Shown in pieces: positions 18,080 through 25,668 of a DNA stretch of 45,019 nt. The stretch is taken from positions 1 through 45,019 of the forward strand of contig JAGWIJ010000011.1 of NCBI GenBank assembly GCA_028873535.1. Reading direction: 5' to 3'. Under the pieces are notes generated by a model. That model saw nothing but the letters and a program-made list of their open reading frames with translations, was not told where the DNA came from and did no database searches. This DNA is from Pseudomonadota bacterium. Its GTDB lineage: Bacteria; Pseudomonadota; Gammaproteobacteria; Burkholderiales; Ferrovaceae. The first letter of the stretch is position 1, and every line of letters begins with the position of its first letter. Position numbers and translations under genes: made by a program.

Positions 18080-18576
18080 GACGCCGCCCCCCAGGCCGCC
18101 ACGGCCGGCAAGGCCAGTCAGGCTTCATGCTGCTCAGCGTGCTGATGGCCGCAACCATCTTCGCCATGGGCCTGCTCGGTTTTTCACTGGCTTATGCGCG
18201 CTTCACCAGCGCGCTCACCCAGGACCAGTTCCTGCGCCAGATGGCGCCCGCCAGCAACGCCTTCTGGGGCGTGGTGCAGGCCAATCCGGCCATCATGGCC
18301 AGCATGGCCGGCACCTGGACCGCGACCAACTACGCCAATGCACCGGCCGCACTGCAACCCTGGCTGGCGCAGCTCACCACCGGCAGCACCGCGCTGCCCG
18401 GCGCCAGCATCACCATTGCCACCGGAGGCGATGCCGTCGCGGGCGGCAGCTGCTCCAGCACCACCGGCTGCACCGCAACGGTGACCCTTTCGTGGACCCA
18501 GAATGCCAGTGCCGATGCCGGCCAGACCGCCGCGATCACGCGCAGCCAGACCTTCAGTTACCAGTTCGGGCTCTGA
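18076..18576 (+). CDS. pilV: Minor pilin PilV-like, lacking Glu5
   Basis: PilV is a minor pilin of the pilus tip. The 166-residue protein has a 16-residue leader ending in Gly, followed by FMLLSVLMAATIFAMGLLG, which matches the PilV helix (AMGLLG) and is followed by a small domain with one close cysteine pair (SCSSTTGC). The residue at mature position 5 is Ser instead of the Glu usually seen in PilV. The ATG overlaps the fimT stop (ATGA). Identification as PilV rests on position in the operon plus the helix pattern. Confidence 0.8.
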   Translation: MRRRPPGRHGRQGQSGFMLLSVLMAATIFAMGLLGFSLAYARFTSALTQDQFLRQMAPASNAFWGVVQANPAIMASMAGTWTATNYANAPAALQPWLAQLTTGSTALPGASITIATGGDAVAGGSCSSTTGCTATVTLSWTQNASADAGQTAAITRSQTFSYQFGL

Positions 18577-19756
18577 GCGCGGCTTCTCGCTGATCGAGAT
18601 GCTGGTCGCGCTGGCGATCGGCCTCATGCTGCTGCTCGCGGTGATGACCGTGCAGCTCGGCGCGGCCAACCAGAACCTGCGCATCAGCGATACCACGCAG
18701 CGCGACAACGAACTGCGCGCCGCGCTCGACATGCTCACGCGCGACGTCGCGAGTGCCGGCTTCCTGCTGAGCTCCTCGGTGCCCAACTGCAGCGCGCGGC
18801 TCAACTACGACAGCGCCCTGCCAGCCGCCACCTACTTCGCGACGCCACAAGTGTCGGCGCTGGCCGGCAGCAGCGGCCTGCAGCTGCCCTTCGTGGCCGG
18901 CAGCGGGCTGACGCTGGACTATCCCACCACCGCCTCCGGCAACCGCTCCGATGTGCTGGTGCTGAACCAGGCGCTCGACGCCACGCAGTTCGGCGACCAG
19001 TCCGCCCCCACCACACCCACCTTCGCCAACAGCGCCTATCTGCCGATGAGCACTGGCCTGCTGCCGCTGGCCACGTCCGGGCGCGCCACCGCGGGCCACA
19101 TCGGCCTGCTGGCGATTCCGCTCAATGGCCAGCGGATCTGTCTGCGCATACCGATCACCTCCGTCGGCACGGCCAGCTCGAGCAGCTATGTGGCAAGCTC
19201 GGGCACGCTGATGCCGACCAACTTCTACACCGGCTTCTCGTCCAGTCTGGCCACCATCGGGCTGTCGGGCAGCAGCCTGTCCAACGCGCTGCTCATGCAG
19301 TCCAAGCTGATCGACATCGGTGCCCCGGCCGCCAGCAATCAGGTCAGCTATGTCTACTACGTGAGCAGCACCAGCTATGCCTGGCCGATGCTGATGCGAG
19401 CCAAGGTCAACGCGCTCAACGACACGCTGATCAGCGTGCAGCCGATAGCCGCCGGGGTGGTGTCGCTGCAGGTGCTGCTGGGCGTCGACACTACCGGCAG
19501 CGGCAGCGTGACCGCCTACCAGACCGGCGCCATGGTGGCCGCCAACAACAGCTACGCCAGCGTGCGCAGCGTGCGCATCGGCGTGGTCCTGCGCTCGCTG
19601 TATGCCGACCCCAGCTACACGGCGCCCGCCACGGTGAGCATCCCGGGGACCTCGACCAGCAGTCCGTTCACGCCCTTCACGGTCACTGCGACGCAGAACC
19701 GCCACGTGGCACAGATGACCGAGATCGCCTTGAGGAACACGCTATGGGCGCCATGA
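18503..19756 (+). CDS. pilW: Minor pilin PilW
   Basis: PilW is a large minor pilin that works with PilX and PilY1 in priming and capping the pilus. The prepilin site is GSERG followed by FSLIEMLVALAIGLMLLLAV, with Glu5 present. The remaining ~380 residues form a Ser/Thr-rich domain typical of PilW. Any start leaves the gene overlapping pilV: ATG 18503, GTG 18509 or ATG 18515 give leaders of 26, 24 or 22 residues. I list the outermost start, but the exact choice is uncertain. The stop overlaps the pilX start. Confidence 0.87.
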   Translation: MPVPMPARPPRSRAARPSVTSSGSERGFSLIEMLVALAIGLMLLLAVMTVQLGAANQNLRISDTTQRDNELRAALDMLTRDVASAGFLLSSSVPNCSARLNYDSALPAATYFATPQVSALAGSSGLQLPFVAGSGLTLDYPTTASGNRSDVLVLNQALDATQFGDQSAPTTPTFANSAYLPMSTGLLPLATSGRATAGHIGLLAIPLNGQRICLRIPITSVGTASSSSYVASSGTLMPTNFYTGFSSSLATIGLSGSSLSNALLMQSKLIDIGAPAASNQVSYVYYVSSTSYAWPMLMRAKVNALNDTLISVQPIAAGVVSLQVLLGVDTTGSGSVTAYQTGAMVAANNSYASVRSVRIGVVLRSLYADPSYTAPATVSIPGTSTSSPFTPFTVTATQNRHVAQMTEIALRNTLWAP

Positions 19757-20295
19757 CGCGCCGCGACGCGCGCGGCGAAGCGCTGATCCTGGTGCTGGTC
19801 ACCCTGCTGGTGATGTGCCTGGGCCTGCTGTACACGCTGCGCAGTGTCACCGTCGATGCGCAGATGAGCGGCAACACGCTGGCGCGGCAGAAAGACATGC
19901 AGGTGGCCGACATCGCGCTGCGCAACCTGGAAAGCCAGATCCTGGCGGTCTACGGCGCGCAGCCGCTGGAGGTCAGCGCCGGCAGCCAGACCTGGTATCG
20001 CGCAGTTCCCGCCGGCACCGCAGCGCCCACCGCCAGCTACTGGAACGCCTGCTCAGGCAACAGCAATACCACGCTGCGCTGCGCGGCCGAGACTGTCAGC
20101 GTGACCGTCGGCAGCGTGGTGCTGAACTACAACGTGCTGGCGGTGGTGCAGGCCACCGGCCAGAGCGACGACTACACCTGCGGCCTCACGCAATACCGCG
20201 CCCTGTACTACGACATCTTCCTCAACGTCACCGAACCCAACGGCGCCACCTCGTCCACGGTGGAAACGGTCTATCGGCTATGCACACTTTCCTGA
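19753..20295 (+). CDS. pilX: Minor pilin PilX
   Basis: PilX-type minor pilins have an N-terminal hydrophobic helix without Glu5, like GspK of type II secretion. Here the helix ALILVLVTLLVMCLGLLY follows RRDARGE, and the segment MSGNTLARQKDMQVADIALRNLE is the usual PilX signature. I chose the ATG at 19753 because it gives a four-base ATGA overlap with the pilW stop; the ATG at 19744 would add three residues. The protein is 180 residues with three cysteines in the C-terminal half of the domain. pilY1 starts 16 bases before this gene ends. Confidence 0.83.
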   Translation: MTRRDARGEALILVLVTLLVMCLGLLYTLRSVTVDAQMSGNTLARQKDMQVADIALRNLESQILAVYGAQPLEVSAGSQTWYRAVPAGTAAPTASYWNACSGNSNTTLRCAAETVSVTVGSVVLNYNVLAVVQATGQSDDYTCGLTQYRALYYDIFLNVTEPNGATSSTVETVYRLCTLS

Positions 20296-23200
20296 AACTC
20301 CGGCCCGGCGCGAATCCCGGCCGGCCTGCGCGGCGCGTGCGCGTGCTGCGCCATGCGCTGGTGCACCTGCTGGGCGTCTGCCTGGCGCTGTTGCCGGTCG
20401 CGCCGCTCACGGCCACTTCGTCGACCGCGCCGCAGGTGCTGATCGCGATCACCAATTCCTCGTCGATGGATGGCAGCACCGCGGGTGCGATCTACGTCGG
20501 CTCCGGCACCGTCAGCGACAAGTCCTTCTGGAACAGCTCCACATCACCGGCCAACTACACCCTTCCGGCCGATTTCACGCCGCCCATCGCCAGCAATGGC
20601 GACGGCACCGCGCCCTATACCAGCCCCTGCCCGGGCAGCAGCAGCTACGGCTGCGACAACGGCCCCAGCCGCCTCAACATCGCCAAGTCCGCCATCGCGT
20701 CGATGATCGGCAGCTACGGCAACCTGGTGAACTTCGGTCTGTACGACTACTCGACCGCCGGCAGTGCGGTCAGCCTTTTCAACACCTGGGTGTACTACAT
20801 GAGCCCGCCTTCGAGCTACAACGGCGGCGCCTTCGCCTTCAGCAACAGTGCGGCCAGTCCCGCCACCGGCACCGTCAACGTCCTCAATCCCTGCAAAGGC
20901 TACAACAAGCTCGGCAACGGCTCCACGCCGCGCTCCAACTGCCAGGCCGTGGCGGCGGTGCTGGGCAGCGGAACGCAGTCCGCGACCTACCTGACCGTCG
21001 GCGCATCGAGCGACGACCCGCTGATCAATGACGTCCTGTATGCCCCGGCCGCGCTCGGCCTGCCCGAGAACTTCGTGGCCTACTCGGGACCGACGCCGGC
21101 CAATCCCTACAACGCCTATTCGCTGACCAGCTACAACACCGGACTGGTGCAGGAAGCCTATGCCTCGACCGCGCCGACCGCCGTCGTCGGTGCCTGGGCA
21201 CTGGGGCCGACCAACGCCGGCTACGTACCCTACAGCGCAAAAGTCATGTTTTCCGCGCGCGGCTTCGGGTATTCGACAACGGCTGTCGCGAACAGCGGCA
21301 ACCTGGTCGCCGCCATGGGCAGCGCACCCGGCGGCAGCCTGCTCAAAAGCGCGCTGGCAACCGAGACCAACAATCCGCTGTCCAGCGAGATCAAGTCGGT
21401 CGCCAGCCAGTCGCCGGTCGGCGGCCTGATGAAGGGCGCTCTCGCCTACCTGAAATCGCTCACCGTGAGCACCTGCCAGTCGCAGTACGTGGTGCTGGTG
21501 ACCGATGGCCAGCCCACGCTGGACCTGGCCGGCCTGGCTTGGCCGCCGCTCGGCACCGCGGCCGCCAGCGGCTATGGTGCCTATGCCGCGTACAATGCCG
21601 ACGGCTCGTTGAATGCCAGCGGCACCAACCACCAGGCACTCAAGGACGCGGTCAGCCAGATCGCCGCGCTCAAGACCGCCGGCATCAAGACCTATGTGGT
21701 CGGACTGGGTGCCGGCGTCGACAGCAGCGTCAACGTGGCTGCGGCGCAGGCGCTCACCGCCATGGCGATTGCCGGCGGCACCTCGACCTTCTTCCCCGCC
21801 ACCAGCCAGTCCGCCCTGAGCACGGCATTCAGCGGCATCCTGGGGCAGATCACGGCGCCCACTGCGGTCAGCGCGCCGGTCGGTCCGCTCAGCGTGGCGG
21901 CGGGCAACGGCTACGAATACCTGCCGGTCAGCCAGCCCAATCCGAGCTATGGCACGGTGTCGGCCTATGCGACGAGCGGCAGCGGCGCGACGGCTTCGAC
22001 ACCGTCGTGGGAGGCGGGCGCCCTGATGAGCGCCAGCACACGCGCCGCGGCGCTTTATTCGACCGGCGTGGATGGCAGCTCGATCAGCCTGCTGAGCGCG
22101 CTCGATGCAGCCGCTTTCAATCTTTCCGCCACCAACTGCATCACCACCACGGCAACCATCGTCAACTACACCGCGGACCCCAGCTACGCCGGCGTGACCG
22201 GCTGCAGCTTCCTGGCCGGGCGCGCCAGCGGAACCTTCCTGGGCACCTTCAGCGCCCAGAACGGCGCGCGCTACGTCGGGCCGCCCAACAACAGCCAGCT
22301 GGTCAGCGACAGCAGCTACGTGAGCTACGCCACCGGGCTGGCCAGCCGCTCGCCGCTGCTGATGTTCAGCGACAACGACGGCTTCCTGTATGCGCTCAAT
22401 GCCCGGACCGGCGCACTGGCCTGGGGCTGGACGCCGCGCAGCCTGGTGGCGCAACTGCAGTACTTCAGCGTGTTCCAGGGCAACCAGTACATGAATGGCG
22501 GCTTTGCGGTGGTCGACGCCAAGGACGCCAGCGCCGCCTGGGGCAGCTATGTGGTGGGCAGCGCGCAGGGCGGCGCCGAGCACTATGTGCTGCGCCTCAA
22601 CAGCAGTGGTGCGCCGGCGGCGCAGGTCTATGAGCTCAAGGTCAGCGGCGCCAGTTCGCCGGGCGACGCCGCGGTCACGTCGACCGGTACGGCGCCGCTG
22701 CGCCAGTCACCGCAGATCGCCTGGATCAACGGCTCGGCCTACGCACTGTTCGTGCTCAATGCCTCCGGCCACAGCACCCTCTACGAAGTCAACGTGGCGA
22801 CTGGCGCCGCCACCTCGGTCGCGCTGGCGCCCGTGGTGAGCAGCGCGCTGTCGTATGCCGCCGCGACAGGCAGCCTGTACTTCGGCAGCAGCAGCGGCGG
22901 CATCTGGAGCCTGCCGATCAGCGGCAATGCGGCGACCGACGCCGGCCTGATCCTGCAGATCGGCACCACCGTCAACCCCACCAGCAGCACCACCGCGGTG
23001 CCCAACGTGCTCTACGTGGGCTACACCGAAATCCAGGGCATCCCCTACGTTTACGCGCTCAATCCCGCCCAGCTGACCGTGTTCGGGGTCGGCAGCGGCG
23101 GCTGGACACCGCTCTGGGCCGCCACACCCAGTGCCGGCTATGCCTGGTCAAGCGGCAGCTTCAGCAGTTCCACCAGCGTCAATGCCCTGCAGGCCGGCGC

Positions 23201-23537
23201 TCTGGTCTCGGATGCACCGCTGGTGACGAGCGGCGCGCTGGTGGTACCCGAGTGGGTGGCCGCCACCGGCGGCGGCTGCGGCGTCGGCACCGGCTACTAC
23301 AGCTTCTTCAACCTCGCCCAGGGCAAGTTCCCGACCGGGGTGTTCGGCTGGAACGGCACTGCGGTGACGGGCGCGCTGGCGCTTGGCGGCGGCGCCGCCT
23401 ACACGCCCAACGCCGTCGTGACCAACACCGGGGTCAGCCTGAACGTCGGCAGCGCCGGAGACCTCAAGCCGGCGGGATCGCTCGCCCTGAAGGTGGTCAA
23501 CCGGGCAACCGTATCCGGCTGGCGCGTGGTCAACTGA
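20280..23537 (+). CDS. pilY1: Type IV pilus tip protein PilY1
   Basis: PilY1 is a large exported protein at the pilus tip that promotes pilus extension, adhesion and surface sensing. The 1085-residue protein has a basic N-terminus and a hydrophobic segment (about 25-45). A von Willebrand factor A-like region follows (ITNSSSMDGS near 57-66, LVTDGQPTLD near 405), then a C-terminal PilC/PilY1 propeller (LLMFSDNDGFLYALNARTG near 695). The metal site reads TNSSS instead of the classic DxSxS; related betaproteobacterial PilY1 proteins often have a similar NSQSMDG (from memory). I could not locate the propeller calcium loop. The start lies within the pilX 3' end, the last of the coupled overlaps. 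Confidence 0.88.
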   Translation: MHTFLKLRPGANPGRPARRVRVLRHALVHLLGVCLALLPVAPLTATSSTAPQVLIAITNSSSMDGSTAGAIYVGSGTVSDKSFWNSSTSPANYTLPADFTPPIASNGDGTAPYTSPCPGSSSYGCDNGPSRLNIAKSAIASMIGSYGNLVNFGLYDYSTAGSAVSLFNTWVYYMSPPSSYNGGAFAFSNSAASPATGTVNVLNPCKGYNKLGNGSTPRSNCQAVAAVLGSGTQSATYLTVGASSDDPLINDVLYAPAALGLPENFVAYSGPTPANPYNAYSLTSYNTGLVQEAYASTAPTAVVGAWALGPTNAGYVPYSAKVMFSARGFGYSTTAVANSGNLVAAMGSAPGGSLLKSALATETNNPLSSEIKSVASQSPVGGLMKGALAYLKSLTVSTCQSQYVVLVTDGQPTLDLAGLAWPPLGTAAASGYGAYAAYNADGSLNASGTNHQALKDAVSQIAALKTAGIKTYVVGLGAGVDSSVNVAAAQALTAMAIAGGTSTFFPATSQSALSTAFSGILGQITAPTAVSAPVGPLSVAAGNGYEYLPVSQPNPSYGTVSAYATSGSGATASTPSWEAGALMSASTRAAALYSTGVDGSSISLLSALDAAAFNLSATNCITTTATIVNYTADPSYAGVTGCSFLAGRASGTFLGTFSAQNGARYVGPPNNSQLVSDSSYVSYATGLASRSPLLMFSDNDGFLYALNARTGALAWGWTPRSLVAQLQYFSVFQGNQYMNGGFAVVDAKDASAAWGSYVVGSAQGGAEHYVLRLNSSGAPAAQVYELKVSGASSPGDAAVTSTGTAPLRQSPQIAWINGSAYALFVLNASGHSTLYEVNVATGAATSVALAPVVSSALSYAAATGSLYFGSSSGGIWSLPISGNAATDAGLILQIGTTVNPTSSTTAVPNVLYVGYTEIQGIPYVYALNPAQLTVFGVGSGGWTPLWAATPSAGYAWSSGSFSSSTSVNALQAGALVSDAPLVTSGALVVPEWVAATGGGCGVGTGYYSFFNLAQGKFPTGVFGWNGTAVTGALALGGGAAYTPNAVVTNTGVSLNVGSAGDLKPAGSLALKVVNRATVSGWRVVN

Positions 23538-23553
23538 GCCGGCGCCGGCGCGT

Positions 23554-23580
23554 GCGGCACCGCCAGATGCCGGGCGCCGC
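23554..23580. terminator. Candidate hairpin between pilY1 and the TauE/SafE gene
   Basis: CGGCA and TGCCG (about 23555-23572) pair around eight bases, flanked by further GC-rich complementary sequence (GCGGC ... GCCGC). It lies in the 45 bases between convergent genes and lacks a T-tract. Confidence 0.3.
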
Positions 23581-23582
23581 TG

Positions 23583-24386
23583 TCAGAACCAGCCGAGTTG
23601 CGCGGCCAGCATGCGCAGCGCGATCGCGCCCAGCACCAGCGCAAAGGTGCGCCGCAGCGTCTGCACCGGCAGCCGGTGCGCGGTACGTGCGCCCAAGGGC
23701 ACCGCGAAGAAGCTGCTGAGCGTGACGCCGGCAAACGCCGGCAGGTAGACATAGCCCAGGCTGCCGGCCGGCAGGCCGGGCACCGACCAGCCATTGATGG
23801 CGTAGCCCAGGGTGCCTGCCAGCGCAATGGGGAAGCCCAAAGCCGCCGACGTGCCGATCGCCTCGTGCATGCCGATGCTGCACCAGAGCAGGAAACTGAC
23901 GGTGAGCGAGGCGCCGCCGATGCCGACCAGGCTCGAGAAGCCGCCGATCAGCGCGCCCACCGCAGCAAGCAGCCACGCGCCGGGCGCGCGCACATGGGGC
24001 TGGGGCTGCACCGGCCGCCACAGGCCCTGGGCGACAAAGAGCAGGAACAGCAGGAACAGCCACTTGAGCGGCGCAGCCGGCAAGGCCGCCGCCAGGAAGG
24101 TGCCCGCCAGACTGCCGGTCAGGATCGCCGGCGCCATGCCGCGCACCATCGCAAGATGGACCGCCTGATGGCGATGGTGGGCGCGCATGCTGACCAGGCT
24201 GCTGACCAGGATGCAGGCCAGCGAGGTACCGAGCGCCATGTGCATGGCGTGACGCGCCGGGAATCCCTCCGCCTCGGCGGCCAGCAGGAAGGCCGGCACC
24301 AGGATGGCGCCGCCGCCGATGCCCAGCAGGCCGGCCAGGAAACCGGTGACGATGCCGATCGGCAGGTACAGCCAGAGCAGCGCCAG
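23583..24386 (-). CDS. TauE/SafE-family membrane permease, probable CTG start
   Basis: TauE/SafE proteins are multi-pass inner-membrane carriers linked to export or uptake of sulfur-containing or organic anions; the substrate here is unknown. The 267-residue reading shows about eight hydrophobic segments and the repeated family motif, GLLGIGGGAILVPAF near the N-terminus and SSLVGIGGASLTVSF in the second half. No ATG, GTG or TTG opens the full frame. After the EVE stop codon the frame runs TGA-AGT-CTG, and AGGAGG lies eight bases before that CTG. The next usable start, GTG at 24299, would delete the first helix and the GIGGG motif. I therefore place the start at the CTG at 24386. Confidence 0.85.
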   Translation of the reverse strand: MALLWLYLPIGIVTGFLAGLLGIGGGAILVPAFLLAAEAEGFPARHAMHMALGTSLACILVSSLVSMRAHHRHQAVHLAMVRGMAPAILTGSLAGTFLAAALPAAPLKWLFLLFLLFVAQGLWRPVQPQPHVRAPGAWLLAAVGALIGGFSSLVGIGGASLTVSFLLWCSIGMHEAIGTSAALGFPIALAGTLGYAINGWSVPGLPAGSLGYVYLPAFAGVTLSSFFAVPLGARTAHRLPVQTLRRTFALVLGAIALRMLAAQLGWF

Positions 24387-24389
24387 ACT

Positions 24390-24854
24390 TCAGCCCTCCT
24401 GCAGCAGGCGCTGGATCACCCGCCATTCGGCGGCACTCACGGGCGTGATCGACAGGCGGTTGCCGCGCGCCAGCAGGCGCATTTCCTGCAGATCCGGATG
24501 CGCCCGCAGTTCCGCCAGCGACAGCAGGCGCGTCTTGTGAACCAGACGCACATCGACCTGGAACCAGCGCGGCAGCTCCCGGCTGGCCTTGGGATCGTGG
24601 TAGCGGCCGCCCGGCTCGAACTGGGTGGGATCCGGATAGGGCGGGCTGGCCACCTCGGCGATGCCGGCCACGCCAGGCTCGGCGCAGCTCGAGTGGTAGA
24701 ACAGCACGCCGTCGCCGGGACGCATCTGGTCGCGCATGAAGTTGCGCGCCTGATAGTTGCGCACGCCGTACCAGCCCACAGTGGCAGCGGGCATGGCGGC
24801 GAGGTCGTCGACGCTGACGTCGCCGGGTTCGGATTTCATCAGCCAGTAGGCCAT
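24390..24854 (-). CDS. EVE-domain protein
   Basis: EVE domains are PUA-like folds thought to recognise modified bases in RNA or DNA. The 154-residue protein is a single domain: MAYWLMKSEPGDVSVDDL at the start, WYGVRNYQARNFMRDQM, FYHSSCAEPGVAGIAEV and the C-terminal RLSITPVSAAEW. I chose the ATG at 24854; in-frame codons upstream fall in the 6S RNA gene. Its position after zapA and 6S RNA fits other betaproteobacteria (from memory). Its last codons contain the AGGAGG used by the downstream TauE/SafE gene. Its cellular role is not established. Confidence 0.92.
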   Translation of the reverse strand: MAYWLMKSEPGDVSVDDLAAMPAATVGWYGVRNYQARNFMRDQMRPGDGVLFYHSSCAEPGVAGIAEVASPPYPDPTQFEPGGRYHDPKASRELPRWFQVDVRLVHKTRLLSLAELRAHPDLQEMRLLARGNRLSITPVSAAEWRVIQRLLQEG

Positions 24855-24874
24855 GGCGATCGGATGCGGTATTT

Positions 24875-25062
24875 GGGGTCCCCCGACGGCACTGCCCAGG
24901 TTCGCATCTTGAACCCATACCTTAATAGGTGGGCGCCGGCCGGCCGCCTCAGGTACGTCCGCGTGGGACGCGCACACTGGCGGCCTGTGGGCAAGCACCC
25001 GGGGTCAGATGATTATCGGTTCAAAGAATCTTGAACCTGGGCAAACGCCGCAGGGGACGAAA
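24875..25062 (-). ncRNA. ssrS: 6S RNA
   Basis: 6S RNA binds the sigma-70 RNA polymerase holoenzyme by mimicking an open promoter and lowers transcription in stationary phase. The minus-strand transcript would be about 185 bases, the usual size. Its ends pair over a long distance: GTCCCC (25058-25053) with GGGGAC (24883-24878), then TGCCCAGGTTC with GAACCTGGGCA, leaving an interrupted central region and a GC-rich terminal arm. It lies directly downstream of zapA, the conserved proteobacterial location. Ends are approximate. On each side of the centre a local hairpin can also form (GGTTCAA/TTGAACC at 25018-25037, GGTTC/GAACC at 24899-24915 on the plus strand). Confidence 0.82.
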
Positions 25063-25070
25063 CTGAACGA

Positions 25071-25382
25071 TCAGAACAAGGAGTCCTGTTCGAAGAAACA
25101 GCGGTCGAGCCGCTGGTCGATCTCCCGGATTCTACGCCGGGCTTCGTGCGAATCGTAGCTTTTGCTCTGGTCGGAGAACAGGAAGTCGTGGGCGATGTTG
25201 AGCGCCGCGGTGATCGCGATCTTCTCGGCACCCAGCAGCTTGCCGGCCTCGGCCACTTCGCGCATGCGGCTGTCGAGCAGCAGCGCGGCCTCGAGCAGCT
25301 TGCCCTCCTGGCCGGCCGGGCAGGCCACCCGGTATTCGCGCCCGAGCAGGGTGATCTCGACCTGCCGTGCGGCGTCGCTCAT
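25071..25382 (-). CDS. zapA: Cell division protein ZapA
   Basis: ZapA binds FtsZ and cross-links its filaments in the division ring. The 103-residue protein has the N-terminal domain (VEITLLGREYRVACPAGQE), the conserved segment LLLDSRMREV...KIAITAALNIAHDFL, and a C-terminal coiled coil. GAGGT precedes the ATG. It follows the zapB-like gene by 11 bases and precedes 6S RNA, the usual arrangement in beta- and gammaproteobacteria. Confidence 0.93.
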   Translation of the reverse strand: MSDAARQVEITLLGREYRVACPAGQEGKLLEAALLLDSRMREVAEAGKLLGAEKIAITAALNIAHDFLFSDQSKSYDSHEARRRIREIDQRLDRCFFEQDSLF

Positions 25383-25393
25383 GGTGGTCGACC

Positions 25394-25585
25394 TCAGCCC
25401 GGCATGCGGGCGAGCAGCCCCTCGATGCGGCGCCGGCTTTCTTCCAGCTTCTCGCTCAGGCGCTTCACCTCATCGCTGCGCGTGGCGAGCTGCTGACGCA
25501 GGTCCTGGTTCTCGGCGCGCAGGCGCTCGCATTGCTCGACGGCGCGCGCCGCCTTGGCTTCCAGCTGACTCAGTTCAGGTTCCAT
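25394..25585 (-). CDS. Small coiled-coil protein, ZapB-like
   Basis: The 63-residue protein is almost wholly a heptad coiled coil (LSQLEAKAARAVEQCERL, ENQDLRQQLATRSDEV, LSEKLEESRRRIEGLL). Small coiled-coil proteins encoded just before zapA are annotated as ZapB-like (TIGR02449-type) and may help link ZapA to the division ring. That role is inferred from position and shape. TATAAT lies exactly six bases before the ATG, suggesting a leaderless message. Confidence 0.8.
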   Translation of the reverse strand: MEPELSQLEAKAARAVEQCERLRAENQDLRQQLATRSDEVKRLSEKLEESRRRIEGLLARMPG

Positions 25586-25591
25586 GGCGCG

Positions 25592-25597
25592 ATTATA
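25592..25597 (-). promoter_or_regulatory. -10 box six bases before the zapB-like ATG
   Basis: The minus strand reads TATAAT, six bases, then ATG at 25585. A transcript starting at the usual distance would begin at the start codon. No -35 is visible. Confidence 0.5.
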
Positions 25598-25642
25598 GTC
25601 GGCCCGGTGGCCGCCGGGGGAGGGGATCGTCGACGGGCAACG

Positions 25643-25648
25643 TATAAT
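25643..25648 (+). promoter_or_regulatory. -10 box for msbA
   Basis: A perfect TATAAT lies 20 bases before the msbA ATG, leaving a short leader with AGGA as a possible ribosome-binding site. No clear -35 is seen. With the minus-strand TATAAT at 25592-25597 it forms a divergent promoter pair. Confidence 0.5.
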
Positions 25649-25668
25649 CGCGGCATGAGGAACCTTCG

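Noticed and set aside
20544-22583. Long minus-strand frame opposite pilY1
   Set aside because: Shadow of pilY1; Arg/Ala/Gly/His-rich with no signature.
20280-23537. pilY1 as a decayed gene because of the missing metal-site Asp
   Set aside because: The frame is intact over 1085 residues with both domains, and similar substitutions occur in related proteins.
24299-24299. GTG at 24299 as the start of the TauE/SafE gene
   Set aside because: It would delete the first membrane helix and the conserved GIGGG motif, while an ideal Shine-Dalgarno sequence lies before the upstream CTG.
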